This document shows positions 26,445-35,139 of a DNA stretch of 64,000 bases, one piece after another. The notes beneath the pieces are model-generated. The model worked only from the letters and a program-made list of their open reading frames with translations, was not told the origin of the DNA and ran no database searches. Position 1 is the first letter of the stretch. Every line of letters begins with the position of its first letter. Both the position numbers and the translations under genes were made by a program. Source of the stretch: Shinella pollutisoli. Lineage in GTDB: Bacteria > Pseudomonadota > Alphaproteobacteria > Rhizobiales > Rhizobiaceae. The DNA lies in contig NZ_JANFDG010000009.1 of NCBI RefSeq assembly GCF_024609765.1, positions 90,470 to 154,469 on the forward strand, written 5' to 3'.

Positions 26445-26945
26445 ATGACCGACAGACCGCCGAACACGCATCCCGATCCCCTTCCCCCCGACGCGCTGGC
26501 GCTCGACCGGCAGCTCTGTTTCGCCGTCTATTCCGCCGCGCACGCCTTCAACCGAACCTACAAGCCGCTGCTCGACCCCTACGGCCTCACCTATCCGCAA
26601 TATCTCGTACTGCTGTCGCTGTGGGAGGAGGACGGGCGTACGGTCAAGGCGCTCGGCGCGGCGCTGGGGCTCGATTCCGGCACGCTCTCGCCGCTCCTCA
26701 AGCGGCTGGAGGCGAGCGGCTACATCCGCCGCGCGCGCGACCGCGCCGACGAGCGGCAGGTCATCGTGACGCTGACGGGCAAGGGCCGCGCCATGCAGGA
26801 GGAGGCCGGCGCCATCCGCATGGAGATCGGCCGGGCCTCGGGCTGTTCGCTCGCCGCGCTGGAGGAGCTCAATTCGACGCTGCAGCGGCTCACCGCCAAC
26901 CTGCGCGCCGGGCAAGAGGCGGACGCCGCGGAGGGCGCCGCATGA
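26445..26945 (+). CDS. ohrR: OhrR, peroxide-sensing MarR family repressor
   Basis: The 166-residue MarR winged-helix protein contains the reactive Cys in LDRQLCFAVYSAAHAFNRTY, whose oxidation by organic peroxides releases DNA, and the Tyr residues that sense the sulfenate. The recognition helix is LGLDSGTLSPLLKRLEASG. It is divergent from ohr. Its stop overlaps the ATG of the sensor kinase gene (ATGA), so the kinase is translated from the same message. Confidence 0.93.
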   Translation: MTDRPPNTHPDPLPPDALALDRQLCFAVYSAAHAFNRTYKPLLDPYGLTYPQYLVLLSLWEEDGRTVKALGAALGLDSGTLSPLLKRLEASGYIRRARDRADERQVIVTLTGKGRAMQEEAGAIRMEIGRASGCSLAALEELNSTLQRLTANLRAGQEADAAEGAA

Positions 26946-28873
26946 GCCTGTCGCCGGGCGCGCCGTGGCCGTGGCGCCGGCTGGCGACCGCCGCCGGTCT
27001 CTGGTGCATCGCCGTCGGCCTCGGCATGATGGCCGTCTGGCTCGCCGAGCCGGCGGGTCTCGCCGCGCGCCATCCCGGCTTCTTCGGCATGAAGTTCAAC
27101 GCCGCGCTCGCCTTCACCGTCGTCGGCGCGGCCCTCCTGCTGATCCGGCGGGGATACCGGCGGGTGCCGGCGCTGATGATGGCGCCGGTCGTCCTCTACG
27201 GCGCGCTGGCGCTGTCGCAGCACCTCTTGCGCATCGACGTCGGCATCGACACGCTGCTGCACACGCCCTTCGTCGACATCGGCACCAGCGTGCCGGGGCG
27301 CATCGCCCCCAACACGGCGCTCTGCTTCATGCTGGTCGGCGCCGCCGTCGCCGTGCGCGCCCTTCGCGGCGAGGGCAGCCTGCCCCAGATCGCGCTCGGC
27401 TTCGCCGCCTTCACCATCGCCGCCGCCGCCCTCCTCGGCTATGCGATCGCGCTCGACTTCGCGCACGACTGGATCGCCTTCACGCGCATGTCGCCGCAGA
27501 GCGCGAGCTGCTTCGCGCTCGTCGGCGCGGCGCTGATCTTCGCCGACACGCGCGAGGCCGGCTATCCGCGCACGGCGCTCGCAGCCCTCCTCGGGGTCGC
27601 GACCTACCTGATCCTGCTCGCCATGACCTATCGCGAGCTCTACCGCTTCGAGGCGGCCTTCGGCCTCACCTTCTCCACCAGCGGGCCGCACGGCACGCTC
27701 TCCTCGCTGGTGCTGATCTCCGGCACGCTCTATTGCGCGCTCGTCGCCCATCTCTTCCATTCCGCCCGCAAGGCGCGGCGCATGGCGGCCGACCTCGCCG
27801 AGAACCGCGCGCGGCTCTCCGCCATCATCGACAACGCCGTCGACGGCATCATCACCATCGACGGACGCGGCACCATCCAGTCTGTCAATCCCGCCTGCAC
27901 GCGCATCTTCGGCTACCGGCCGGACGAGATGATCGGCCGCAACGTCAAGATGCTGATGCCCGAGCCCTATCACAGCGCGCATGACGGCTATCTCGCCCAT
28001 TACCGGGAGACCGGCGAGGCCCGCATCATCGGCCAGGGCCGCGAGGCGGAGGGCCGGCGCCGGGACGGCTCGGTCTTCCCGCTCGACCTCGCCGTCGCGA
28101 AGCTCGACCTCGGCCGGACGGTCGCCTATTCCGGCATCGTGCGCGACATCTCCGAGCGCAAGCGCTCCGAGACGGCGCTGCTGGAGGCCAATGCGGAGCT
28201 CGAGGAATTCGCCTACCGCACCTCGCACGACCTGCGCTCGCCGATCGCCTCCTCGCTCGGCCTCCTCACCATCGCGCGCGAGATGCTGGCCGACGGGGAG
28301 ACGGCGGCGCTCGAGCAGACGCTCGGCCGGATGGAGCGCAACTTCCGCCGTCTCGACCACCTGATCCAGAACATCATCACGCTGACGCGCAACCGGCTGA
28401 TGGAGGAGGACGCCGAGCCGATCGCCGTCCGCGCCGCCGTCGCCGAGGCGATCGACGCGCTCTCCCACCTCGACGACGTGCAGCACATCGCCATCGAGAA
28501 TCACGTCGCGGACGAATTGACAATTGTCGCCAAGCCGTCGAAATTCCACGTCGCCATCGGCAACATGCTGTCCAACGCGGTCAAGTACCACGACCCGCAG
28601 GAGGCGCAGCCGAGGATCGACATCCGCGCCGACCGGCGGGCCGGCAAGGTGCGGATATCGGTGGAGGACAATGGCCTCGGCGTTCCGCCCGCAAGCCGCC
28701 ACCTGCTCTTCCAGATGTTCAAGCGGCTGCACCCGAACCGGTCGTTCGGAAGCGGGCTCGGCCTTTACATATTGCGCAAGACCGCGGAGGGCATGGGCGG
28801 CACCGCGCTCTACGAGGCACGGGAGAAAGGCAGCCGGTTCGCCATCGAGCTGCCGGAGGGAGAGGGGCAATGA
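26942..28873 (+). CDS. Membrane sensor histidine kinase with FixL-like heme-type PAS domain
   Basis: The 643-residue protein has about eight N-terminal membrane spans (10-270), a PAS domain (about 295-405), and an HWE/HisKA-type kinase with His429 in YRTSHDLRSPIASSL and an ATPase with NMLSNAVKYHD, DNGLGVPP and GSGLGLYI. The PAS segment MLMPEPYHSAHDGYLAHY, then RIIGQGRE, matches the FixL heme pocket: His347 corresponds to the heme ligand (His200 in Bradyrhizobium FixL) and Arg367, exactly 20 residues on, to Arg220. Oxygen sensing is therefore plausible. The ATG overlaps the ohrR stop and its own stop overlaps the receiver gene start. Confidence 0.85.
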   Translation: MSLSPGAPWPWRRLATAAGLWCIAVGLGMMAVWLAEPAGLAARHPGFFGMKFNAALAFTVVGAALLLIRRGYRRVPALMMAPVVLYGALALSQHLLRIDVGIDTLLHTPFVDIGTSVPGRIAPNTALCFMLVGAAVAVRALRGEGSLPQIALGFAAFTIAAAALLGYAIALDFAHDWIAFTRMSPQSASCFALVGAALIFADTREAGYPRTALAALLGVATYLILLAMTYRELYRFEAAFGLTFSTSGPHGTLSSLVLISGTLYCALVAHLFHSARKARRMAADLAENRARLSAIIDNAVDGIITIDGRGTIQSVNPACTRIFGYRPDEMIGRNVKMLMPEPYHSAHDGYLAHYRETGEARIIGQGREAEGRRRDGSVFPLDLAVAKLDLGRTVAYSGIVRDISERKRSETALLEANAELEEFAYRTSHDLRSPIASSLGLLTIAREMLADGETAALEQTLGRMERNFRRLDHLIQNIITLTRNRLMEEDAEPIAVRAAVAEAIDALSHLDDVQHIAIENHVADELTIVAKPSKFHVAIGNMLSNAVKYHDPQEAQPRIDIRADRRAGKVRISVEDNGLGVPPASRHLLFQMFKRLHPNRSFGSGLGLYILRKTAEGMGGTALYEAREKGSRFAIELPEGEGQ

Positions 28874-29247
28874 CACTCGGTTCGATCCTCGTCGTGGACG
28901 ACGACGAGAACGATCAGTTCATCTGCGAGTACACGATCCGCCGGTTCGATCCGGACATCCGCATCCTCAAGGCCTTCGACGGCGCCGAGGCGCTCGACAT
29001 CCTGCGCGCCGAGACGCCCGACGCCATCATCCTCGACATCAACATGCCGGTGATGAACGGCTTCGAGTTCCTCGACCGCTACGCCGCCGAATTCGAGGAG
29101 CACGCCCCCGTCGTCGCCATGCTGACGAGCTCGCATCTCGGCAAGGACCGCGAGCGCGCCCTGCAATACGCCTTCGTCAAGAGCTATTTCGAGAAGCCGC
29201 TGACGGCGCAGCACCTGCGGGTGATGGCGGAGCTGCTGGACGGGTGA
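28870..29247 (+). CDS. Single-domain response regulator (receiver only)
   Basis: The 125-residue CheY-like receiver has the acidic pocket VVDDDEND (residues 8-15), the phosphoacceptor Asp56 in IILDINMPVMNG, the switch Thr in VVAMLTSSHLG and Lys in YFEKPLT. There is no output domain. It starts inside the kinase stop codon (ATGA), so it is the likely partner of that kinase, passing the signal to another protein or acting as a phosphate sink. This receiver resembles Rcp1-type regulators that pair with phytochrome-like kinases. Confidence 0.9.
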   Translation: MTLGSILVVDDDENDQFICEYTIRRFDPDIRILKAFDGAEALDILRAETPDAIILDINMPVMNGFEFLDRYAAEFEEHAPVVAMLTSSHLGKDRERALQYAFVKSYFEKPLTAQHLRVMAELLDG

Positions 29248-29288
29248 CGGACGGCGGCGCGCACGCCAATACCCCCCTCTGCCCCGCC

Positions 29289-30062
29289 TCAGATCACCAG
29301 CACCGGCGCCTTGCCGGGCACGCGCTCGTAGAGGTCGATGACGTCCTGGTTGAGCAGGCGCACGCAGCCCGAGGAGACGGCCTTGCCGATCGAGCGCCAT
29401 TCCGGCGTGCCGTGCAGGCGGTAGAGCGTGTCCTCGCCGTTCTGGAAGATGTAGAGCGCGCGCGCGCCGAGCGGGTTGTCGATGCCCGGCGCCATGCCGC
29501 CGTTGGCGGCGGAATATCTGACCAGCTCCGGCTGGCGGGCGACCATCGAATCGGGCGGCGTCCAGCGCGGCCAGGCCTGCTTCCACTGGATGACGCCGCG
29601 GCCGGACCAGGAGAAGCCCTGCCGGCCGATGCCGACGCCGTAGCGCATCGCCCGGCCGTTCGGCAGGATGAGGTAGAGGAAGCGGTTGCCGGTGTCGACG
29701 ATGATCGTGCCCGGCCGCTCGGCGAAGGGGCTGTCGACCTCCTGGCGGTAGTAGCGCGCGTCGATCTGCTGGTAGGGCACGGCCGGGATGCGGTGGCCGC
29801 CGTCGATGCGCTCGGCATAGATCGAGGCGTAGTAGGAGGAATCCGGCAGCAGGCCCGTCGGCTGGCGGGCGAGGCCGTCGCGGTAGCGGATGTCGAGCTC
29901 CTCCGGCCGGCCCTCGATCGCCGTGTTGCGGAAATAGGGCGCCGTCTCGCGGCGGAAACGGTCTGTGTTCATCGAGGAGGTGCAGCCGGCGAGCCCCCCT
30001 GCCAGGGCGAGCCCGGACACTTGCAGGAAGCGGCGGCGGGAAAGCGCGGAAGTATCGGTCAT
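29289..30062 (-). CDS. L,D-transpeptidase (YkuD) lipoprotein-like, Tat-type signal
   Basis: The 257-residue periplasmic enzyme crosslinks peptidoglycan 3-3 or attaches proteins to it. The YkuD domain has TIIVDTGNRFLYLI, the His in YRLHGTPEW and catalytic Cys in AVSSGCVRLLNQD. The N terminus SRRRFLQVSGLALAGGLAGC combines a twin-arginine motif with a lipobox (LAGC), so the mature protein may be a lipoprotein. ATG 30062 is used; the frame extends upstream without conserved sequence and the ribosome binding site is weak. Confidence 0.9.
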   Translation of the reverse strand: MTDTSALSRRRFLQVSGLALAGGLAGCTSSMNTDRFRRETAPYFRNTAIEGRPEELDIRYRDGLARQPTGLLPDSSYYASIYAERIDGGHRIPAVPYQQIDARYYRQEVDSPFAERPGTIIVDTGNRFLYLILPNGRAMRYGVGIGRQGFSWSGRGVIQWKQAWPRWTPPDSMVARQPELVRYSAANGGMAPGIDNPLGARALYIFQNGEDTLYRLHGTPEWRSIGKAVSSGCVRLLNQDVIDLYERVPGKAPVLVI

Positions 30063-30185
30063 GAACCTGTGGAACCCGGTTTTCTGGACGTCATTGTGGC
30101 GGGAGGAACTAACGAAACCGTCAATAGGTCCGTAACCCTGCCGCATTTATGACGAATGCGGCTGGTCTGTGGCTTGCGCGCCACG

Positions 30186-30300
30186 CCGCGGCCCCGCATC
30201 CTCCTGCCGGGACCTTCTTCCCGCGGGCGGGGCGACGGGGCGAGAGGCAAAGGTTTCCCGATATCGGCAAGCCGGTGCGGGCGGCGGCCGGACGAGGGGC
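30186..30300. repeat. Diverged RIME-like repeat
   Basis: A degraded copy of the intergenic palindrome family: CATCCTCCTGCCGGGACCTTCTTCCCGCG at the left and GGCGGCGGCCGGACGAGGGGC at the right, between the L,D-transpeptidase and DNA ligase genes. Confidence 0.5.
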
Positions 30301-30302
30301 AA

Positions 30303-31919
30303 TCATCCGTCGATCAGCGCCATCAAGGTTTCCAGCCGGTCGGCGTCGGCGGGGCGCTTGTCGGCGCGCAGGCGGGCGATGCGGGGAAAGCGCATCGCCA
30401 CCCCCGACTTGTGGCGGCCCGAGCGGGCGATGCCCTCGAAGGCCACCTCCAGCACGAAGCCGAAGCCGGGCTCGGCGCGTACGGCCCGCACCGGGCCGAA
30501 GCGCTCCACCGTGTTGTTGCGGACGTACCGGTCGAGCACGTCGAGCTCGGCGTCGGTGAAGCCGAAATAAGCCTTGCCGACCGGCACCAGCACCTCGCCC
30601 TCCGGTCCCTCGGTCCACACGCCGAAGGTGAAGTCGGAATAGTAGCCGGAGCGCTTGCCGTGGCCGCGCTGGGCATACATCATCACCGCGTCGATCGTAT
30701 GGGGATCGCGCTTCCACTTGAACCACGGGCCCTTGAGCCTTCCCGCCTGGTAGGCGCTGTCGAGGCGCTTGATCATCACGCCCTCGATCACCGGGTCGGG
30801 CGGCTCGCAGCGCAGGCGGTCGAGCTCGCTCCACGACGCGAAGGGCACGAGCGGCGAGAGGTCGAAGCGGTCGTGCGGCGCCGCGTCGACGAGGGCGGCG
30901 AGGCGGGCGCGGCGCTCGACGAAGGTCTCCGCCCGCACGTCGCGCTCGCCGGCAAACAGCAGGTCGTAGGCGCGCACGAAGGCCGGATAGTCGGCGAGCA
31001 TGCGCGGCGTCACCGTCTTGCGGTTCAGGCGCTGCTGCAGGTCGGAGAAGCTGCGCGTCGGGCTGTTGGACCGCGCCGTGCCGCCGACCAGCAGCTCGCC
31101 GTCGACGACGCCCTCGAAGGCCATCGCCGCGATCACGTCCGGGAAGGCGGCGGAGATGTCGTCGCCGGAGCGCGAATAGAGCCGCCGCGTGCCGCCGGCC
31201 GACGAAAGCTGCACGCGGATGCCGTCCCATTTCCATTCGGCCGCGAAATCGGCGGGATCGAGCGCGTCGAGATCGCCCTCGCCCACCGGATTGGCGAGCA
31301 TGACGGAATGGAAGATCGCCGGCGTCGCCAGGACGGGGCGGTCGCTTCTCCCCTCCAGCCATGCGAACAGCGGCTCGTAGGGCGGCGCCAGCCCGTGCCA
31401 GAGCGTCTCGATCTCGCCGATGTCGCGGCCGAAGGCATCGGCGAGCGCCTGGCGGGCGAGCCGCGCCGAGACGCCGATGCGAAGCCCGCCGGTCGCGAGC
31501 TTGATGAAGGCGAAGCGGGCGGAGGGATCGAGCCGGTCGAGGAGATCGCGCACGGCGGCGCGCACCTCGGTGCGGCCGAGCGCGTTCATGCGGGCGACGA
31601 CGGCGCCGAGGCGGGGCTCCCCGGCATCGGCCGGCAGCGCCTCGCGCTCCTGGTCCCAGACGAGCGCGATCGTCTCGGCGAGGTCGCCGACATAGTCGTA
31701 GGAATAGCGGAACAGCTCGGCGTCCATGCGCTCCAGCACGAGGTCGCGCAAGAGCGCCGGCTTGACGCTCGTGAGGTCGAGCGTGCCGGCGATGGCGGCA
31801 AGGCCGTAGCCGCGGTCGGGATCGGGGGTCGAGCGGAAATAGTCGGCGAGGAGCTTGAGCTTGCCGTTGCGCGAGGGGGTGAGGACGAGGCGGTCGAGGA
31901 GGGCGGCGAAGGGTTTCAT
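30303..31919 (-). CDS. Cisplatin damage-response ATP-dependent DNA ligase
   Basis: The 538-residue ligase seals nicks by an adenylated-lysine mechanism. Motif I is EWKWDGIRVQLSS (Lys near residue 224), followed by the motif III/IV region RAYDLLFAGERDVR, EGVMIKRLDSAYQAG and GPWFKWKRDP (motif V). An N-terminal helical DNA-binding domain occupies about 1-200 and an OB domain the end. Homologues lie directly beside an exonuclease gene as a DNA-repair pair; here a low-GC ORF on the other strand separates the two. Confidence 0.92.
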   Translation of the reverse strand: MKPFAALLDRLVLTPSRNGKLKLLADYFRSTPDPDRGYGLAAIAGTLDLTSVKPALLRDLVLERMDAELFRYSYDYVGDLAETIALVWDQEREALPADAGEPRLGAVVARMNALGRTEVRAAVRDLLDRLDPSARFAFIKLATGGLRIGVSARLARQALADAFGRDIGEIETLWHGLAPPYEPLFAWLEGRSDRPVLATPAIFHSVMLANPVGEGDLDALDPADFAAEWKWDGIRVQLSSAGGTRRLYSRSGDDISAAFPDVIAAMAFEGVVDGELLVGGTARSNSPTRSFSDLQQRLNRKTVTPRMLADYPAFVRAYDLLFAGERDVRAETFVERRARLAALVDAAPHDRFDLSPLVPFASWSELDRLRCEPPDPVIEGVMIKRLDSAYQAGRLKGPWFKWKRDPHTIDAVMMYAQRGHGKRSGYYSDFTFGVWTEGPEGEVLVPVGKAYFGFTDAELDVLDRYVRNNTVERFGPVRAVRAEPGFGFVLEVAFEGIARSGRHKSGVAMRFPRIARLRADKRPADADRLETLMALIDG

Positions 31920-31995
31920 GTAGAGGCTCTCAAACCCGGCTTGCTACTTTTAAAGCGCAAGTTTACGCTACGAATATCAGCTTGGAGTTAGGGCG

Positions 31996-32355
31996 ATGCC
32001 ATCAAATATTCAAAGTTTAGTGGGGAAATTTTTTGGTAATGTAGAGTTAGAGACCTGTCGAGATGCCAATGTTAGTCGCCCACGTGTCCGACCAATTTCG
32101 CAGTTCTCTCGTGAAACGAAAGTTGAATTTCCCAGACAATTACGCGAGATTTTCCCTATCGGCACTAAGTACATTGCAACCGTAAAAGTCTGTCAAAAAC
32201 ATGAAAATGGTGAAACAAAAGGCCAACCATATCTTAAAGCATACGATATCGCCGTTGTCGCATCTAGCGTGAAAGATGAAGGCCTTATGGCCCGCGTTAA
32301 AAAAGGCAGCATAAGCGGTCTTTCGTATGAGTATGTTTGGAAAACAAGGCAATAG
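31996..32355 (+). CDS. Low-GC orphan ORF between ligase and exonuclease
   Basis: A 119-residue basic protein with no recognised domain and no signal or membrane segment. It has short beta-like runs (KYIATVKVCQK, YDIAVVASSV, SGLSYEYVWKTRQ) that suggest a small beta-rich fold. By hand count bases 32041-32340 are about 44% GC (133 of 300), against well over 60% in both neighbours, and codon use is AT-ending. GGAG lies 8 bases before the ATG. It runs opposite to the ligase and exonuclease genes. Horizontal acquisition is likely; function unknown. Confidence 0.65.
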   Translation: MPSNIQSLVGKFFGNVELETCRDANVSRPRVRPISQFSRETKVEFPRQLREIFPIGTKYIATVKVCQKHENGETKGQPYLKAYDIAVVASSVKDEGLMARVKKGSISGLSYEYVWKTRQ

Positions 32356-32363
32356 ATGGCGCA

Positions 32364-33386
32364 TCAATCCCCCTCGTCCTCGTAGCCGACGAGGTGCAGC
32401 GGCCTTGCCGGGATGTCGTTGAGCGTGCACCAGCGCACCAGCGCCTCCTCGCGGCCGTGCGTGACCCAGACCTGCTCGGGCGCGAGCTCGCGGATCGTCG
32501 CGGTGAGCTCGGGCCAGTCGCAATGGTCGGAGATGACCAGCGGCAGCTCGACGCCGCCCTGCTTCGCCCGCTGGCGCACCATCATCCAGCCCGAGGCGAA
32601 GGCGACGAGCGGCTCGTTGAAACGGCGCGCCCAGCGGTCGGCGAAGGCCGACGGCGGGCCGACGACGACGGCGCCGCGGAAATCGGCGGGCCGCATCGTC
32701 TCCGTCGTGGCGGGGCGCAGGTCGCCGAGGCCGATGCCCTGCGAGACATAGTAGTCGCAGAGCCGCGCGAGCGAGCCGTGGATATAGACCGGCGCGTCGT
32801 AGCCGCAGTCGCGCAGGAGCCGGATCACCCGCTGCGCCTTGCCGAGCGAATAGGCGCCGACAAGGTGGCTGCGCTCGGGGAACTGCGCGAGCGAGGTGAG
32901 GAGCCTGCCCATCTCCGCCTTCGGCTCGGGATGGTGGAAGACCGGCAGGCCGAAGGTCGCCTCGGTGATGAAGACGTCGCAGGCGACCGGCTCGAAGGCG
33001 GCGGCGGTCGGGTCGGCCGCGCGCTTGTAGTCGCCGGAGACGACGATGCGCAGGCCCCCCTTCTCCACCGCGATCTGCGCCGAGCCGAGCACGTGGCCGG
33101 CCGGATGGAAGGAGACGGTGACGCCGGCAAGGTCGATGCGCTCGCCGAAGGCGGCGGCCTGCGCCGTGCCGCAGAAATCCGCGCCGTAGCGGATCGCCAT
33201 GATGTCCAGCGTCTCGCGCGTCGCCAGCACCGCGCCGTGGCCGGCGCGGGCATGGTCCGAATGGCCGTGCGTGATCAGCGCTCGGGCGACGGGCCGCACC
33301 GGGTCGACATGGAAATCCCCGGCCGGGCAATAGAGCCCGGCGGGGGCGGGATGGAGGAGCTGGTCCGGCTTCATGGCGTGAAACAT
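32364..33386 (-). CDS. Ligase-associated DNA exonuclease (metallo-beta-lactamase/beta-CASP)
   Basis: The 340-residue nuclease of the SNM1/beta-CASP type has the metal-binding ITHGHSDHARAGHG (HxHxDH) near residue 40, the later metal Asp in VVSGDYKR and the beta-CASP His in ISDHCDW. Homologues are annotated as ligase-associated exonucleases and work with the ATP-dependent ligase in crosslink repair. Its partner ligase is downstream on the same strand after a 444-base interruption. ATG 33386 is used; an in-frame ATG lies 4 codons later. Confidence 0.9.
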   Translation of the reverse strand: MFHAMKPDQLLHPAPAGLYCPAGDFHVDPVRPVARALITHGHSDHARAGHGAVLATRETLDIMAIRYGADFCGTAQAAAFGERIDLAGVTVSFHPAGHVLGSAQIAVEKGGLRIVVSGDYKRAADPTAAAFEPVACDVFITEATFGLPVFHHPEPKAEMGRLLTSLAQFPERSHLVGAYSLGKAQRVIRLLRDCGYDAPVYIHGSLARLCDYYVSQGIGLGDLRPATTETMRPADFRGAVVVGPPSAFADRWARRFNEPLVAFASGWMMVRQRAKQGGVELPLVISDHCDWPELTATIRELAPEQVWVTHGREEALVRWCTLNDIPARPLHLVGYEDEGD

Positions 33387-33427
33387 AGGCGTTCCGGCGC
33401 CGTCTGCCAGGGGGCTCGCGCGATCGC

Positions 33428-34585
33428 CTACAGCAGGAAATCGCCGCTGCCGAGGGAGTCGAACTTGATCTTGAAGGCGAAGTCGGCCTTGCCGTCGCCG
33501 TTGACGTCGCCGGAAATGGTGGTGACGCCGAAGCCGTCCGTCTCGGTGAGCAGCTCTCCCGCCTTCTTGCTGAAGGCGCTGTTGCCGATCATCTTGAACG
33601 CCTGGTCGCCGCGCTTCGTCGTGTCGGCGTCGATCGCGCGGAGGTCGATCTTGTCGCCCTGCGCGTGGCTGAAATCCAGGATGCTGTCCGGCGCCGAGGG
33701 CCTCGAATCCTTGATCGACGTGAAGATGAAGCGGTCGGCGCCGGCGCCGCCGGTCAGCTGGTCCTGCCCCGTTCCGCCGTAGAGCCTGTCGTTGCCGGAG
33801 CCGCCGTCGAGACTGTCGTTTCCGGAATCGCCGTAGAGGACGTCCTTGCCGGAATCGCCGAAGAGATAGTCGTTGCCGGCACCGCCGCGCAGGGTGTCGT
33901 TGCCCTCGCGGCCGGAGAGGTCGTCGTTGCCGGCCTCGCCCGTCAGCCGGTCGTTGCCTCTGCCGCCGTCGAGGACGTCGGCACCGGAGCCGCCGTAGAG
34001 CCTGTCGTCGCCCGAGCCGCCGTGCAGCGTGTCGGCGCCCGATCCGCCGTAGAGCTTGTCGTTGCCGGAGGCGCCGAGGACCCAGTCCTTGCCGGCGCCG
34101 CCGTAGACCGTGTCCTTCCCCTTGCCGCCGTCGAGGTAGTCGTCGCCGCGGTTGCCGTAGATCCGGTCGTTGCCGTCATAGCCGAGAATATAGTCGTTGC
34201 TCTTGGTGCTGTCGCCGCCCTTGAACGTGTCGTTTCCCTTGAACAGCGAGATCCAGACCTTGTGGTCGTCGGCCGTCGTCTTGGTCTTTTCCGCCTTCGC
34301 GAAGTCGCTCAGCTTCACCTTCAGGCCGGTGATGGTCAATCCGCCGGAGCCGCCGTCGGTCTTCTTCCAGGTGGAGACGTAATCTGTCGAATTGCTGCTC
34401 CCCTTCGCGAAGCCGTCGCTTCCGTACTTGAAGTTCTTGCCCAGGAACTCGACCTTGTAGCCGCTCTTGTAGGCGACCTTGAACTTCGTCTGCGTGCGGA
34501 TATAGGATTTTCCGCCGTCGAAATAATCAAAAGTAAATGGAGAATTTGAAATGTGCCAAGTTCCCTTGGCAGTATACGTCACCAT
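33428..34585 (-). CDS. RTX calcium-binding protein, probable type I secretion substrate
   Basis: The 385-residue protein has an N-terminal part of unknown fold (about 1-125) and roughly a dozen GGxGxDxLx nonapeptides (about 125-290) that form calcium beta-rolls. A C-terminal segment has FIFTSIKDSRPSAPDSILDF and DKIDLRAIDADT, typical of peptidase-M10-type RTX ends, and ends SGDFLL, an aliphatic type I secretion signal. There is no cleavable signal peptide. ATG 34585 follows GAGGGAG; the open frame continues upstream into the MarR gene and is not coding there. No transporter genes are nearby. Confidence 0.85.
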   Translation of the reverse strand: MVTYTAKGTWHISNSPFTFDYFDGGKSYIRTQTKFKVAYKSGYKVEFLGKNFKYGSDGFAKGSSNSTDYVSTWKKTDGGSGGLTITGLKVKLSDFAKAEKTKTTADDHKVWISLFKGNDTFKGGDSTKSNDYILGYDGNDRIYGNRGDDYLDGGKGKDTVYGGAGKDWVLGASGNDKLYGGSGADTLHGGSGDDRLYGGSGADVLDGGRGNDRLTGEAGNDDLSGREGNDTLRGGAGNDYLFGDSGKDVLYGDSGNDSLDGGSGNDRLYGGTGQDQLTGGAGADRFIFTSIKDSRPSAPDSILDFSHAQGDKIDLRAIDADTTKRGDQAFKMIGNSAFSKKAGELLTETDGFGVTTISGDVNGDGKADFAFKIKFDSLGSGDFLL

Positions 34586-34683
34586 GGCAATCTCCCTCGG
34601 TTGTTCTTGGAATTGACCATATAGAACCAGCCCGCGCAAGGAGAAACTGCCGCGGCTTACCTTGCCGTCCGGCGCGGGAGGGG

Positions 34684-35130
34684 TCAGCCGAGCGCGCGCA
34701 GCCCGGCGCGCAGCGCCTCGATGTCGAAGGCGGCGAGGTCGGCGTCGACGGCGGCATGCGTCGCCGTCCAGACGGGAAGCGCCTCGGAAAGCAGGCGCCG
34801 GCCCTCCGCCGTCAGGCGCAGCAGGCGGCCGCGGCGGTCGCGCGGGTCGGGCTCGACGACGACGAGGCCGCGCCGTTCGAGCGGCTTCAGCGCCGCCGTC
34901 AGCGTGGTGCGGTCCATGGCGAGGACGGCGGCGACCGGCCCCATCGGCGGCGGCGCGGGCCGGTTCAGCGCCATCAGCAGCGAGAACTGGCCGTTGGTGA
35001 GGCCGAGCGGGCGCAGCGCCTCGTCGAAGCGCCGCGCGAGCGCGCGCGCCGCGCGCTGCACGTGCAGGCACAGGCAATGGTCGCGCACGAACAGCGTGGT
35101 CTCGTAGGGAATCAGGGCTTCGTCCGTCAT
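34684..35130 (-). CDS. MarR family transcriptional regulator
   Basis: The 148-residue winged-helix protein has helices NGQFSLLMALNR, the recognition helix DRTTLTAALKPLERRGLVVV and the wing DPRDRRGRLLRLTAEGRRLL. Cysteines in RDHCLCLHVQRAARAL near the N terminus might sense oxidants or thiols. Ten bases before its ATG lies a perfect 12-base palindrome, a likely autoregulatory site. The regulated genes are not obvious; the RTX gene follows on the same strand. Confidence 0.9.
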   Translation of the reverse strand: MTDEALIPYETTLFVRDHCLCLHVQRAARALARRFDEALRPLGLTNGQFSLLMALNRPAPPPMGPVAAVLAMDRTTLTAALKPLERRGLVVVEPDPRDRRGRLLRLTAEGRRLLSEALPVWTATHAAVDADLAAFDIEALRAGLRALG

Positions 35131-35139
35131 AGTGCTACT

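Noticed and set aside
27825..28160. Nitrogen-fixation FixLJ system
   Set aside because: The PAS similarity to FixL is real, but the receiver lacks an output domain and no fix or nif genes are present, so a FixLJ role is not supported.
31920..32363. Insertion sequence or prophage remnant around the low-GC ORF
   Set aside because: No terminal inverted repeats, target duplications, transposase or integrase fragments are visible.
33640..34240. DNA tandem repeats in the two RTX genes as mobile repeats
   Set aside because: The periodicity is that of GGxGxDxLx codons within proteins, not a separate repeat element.
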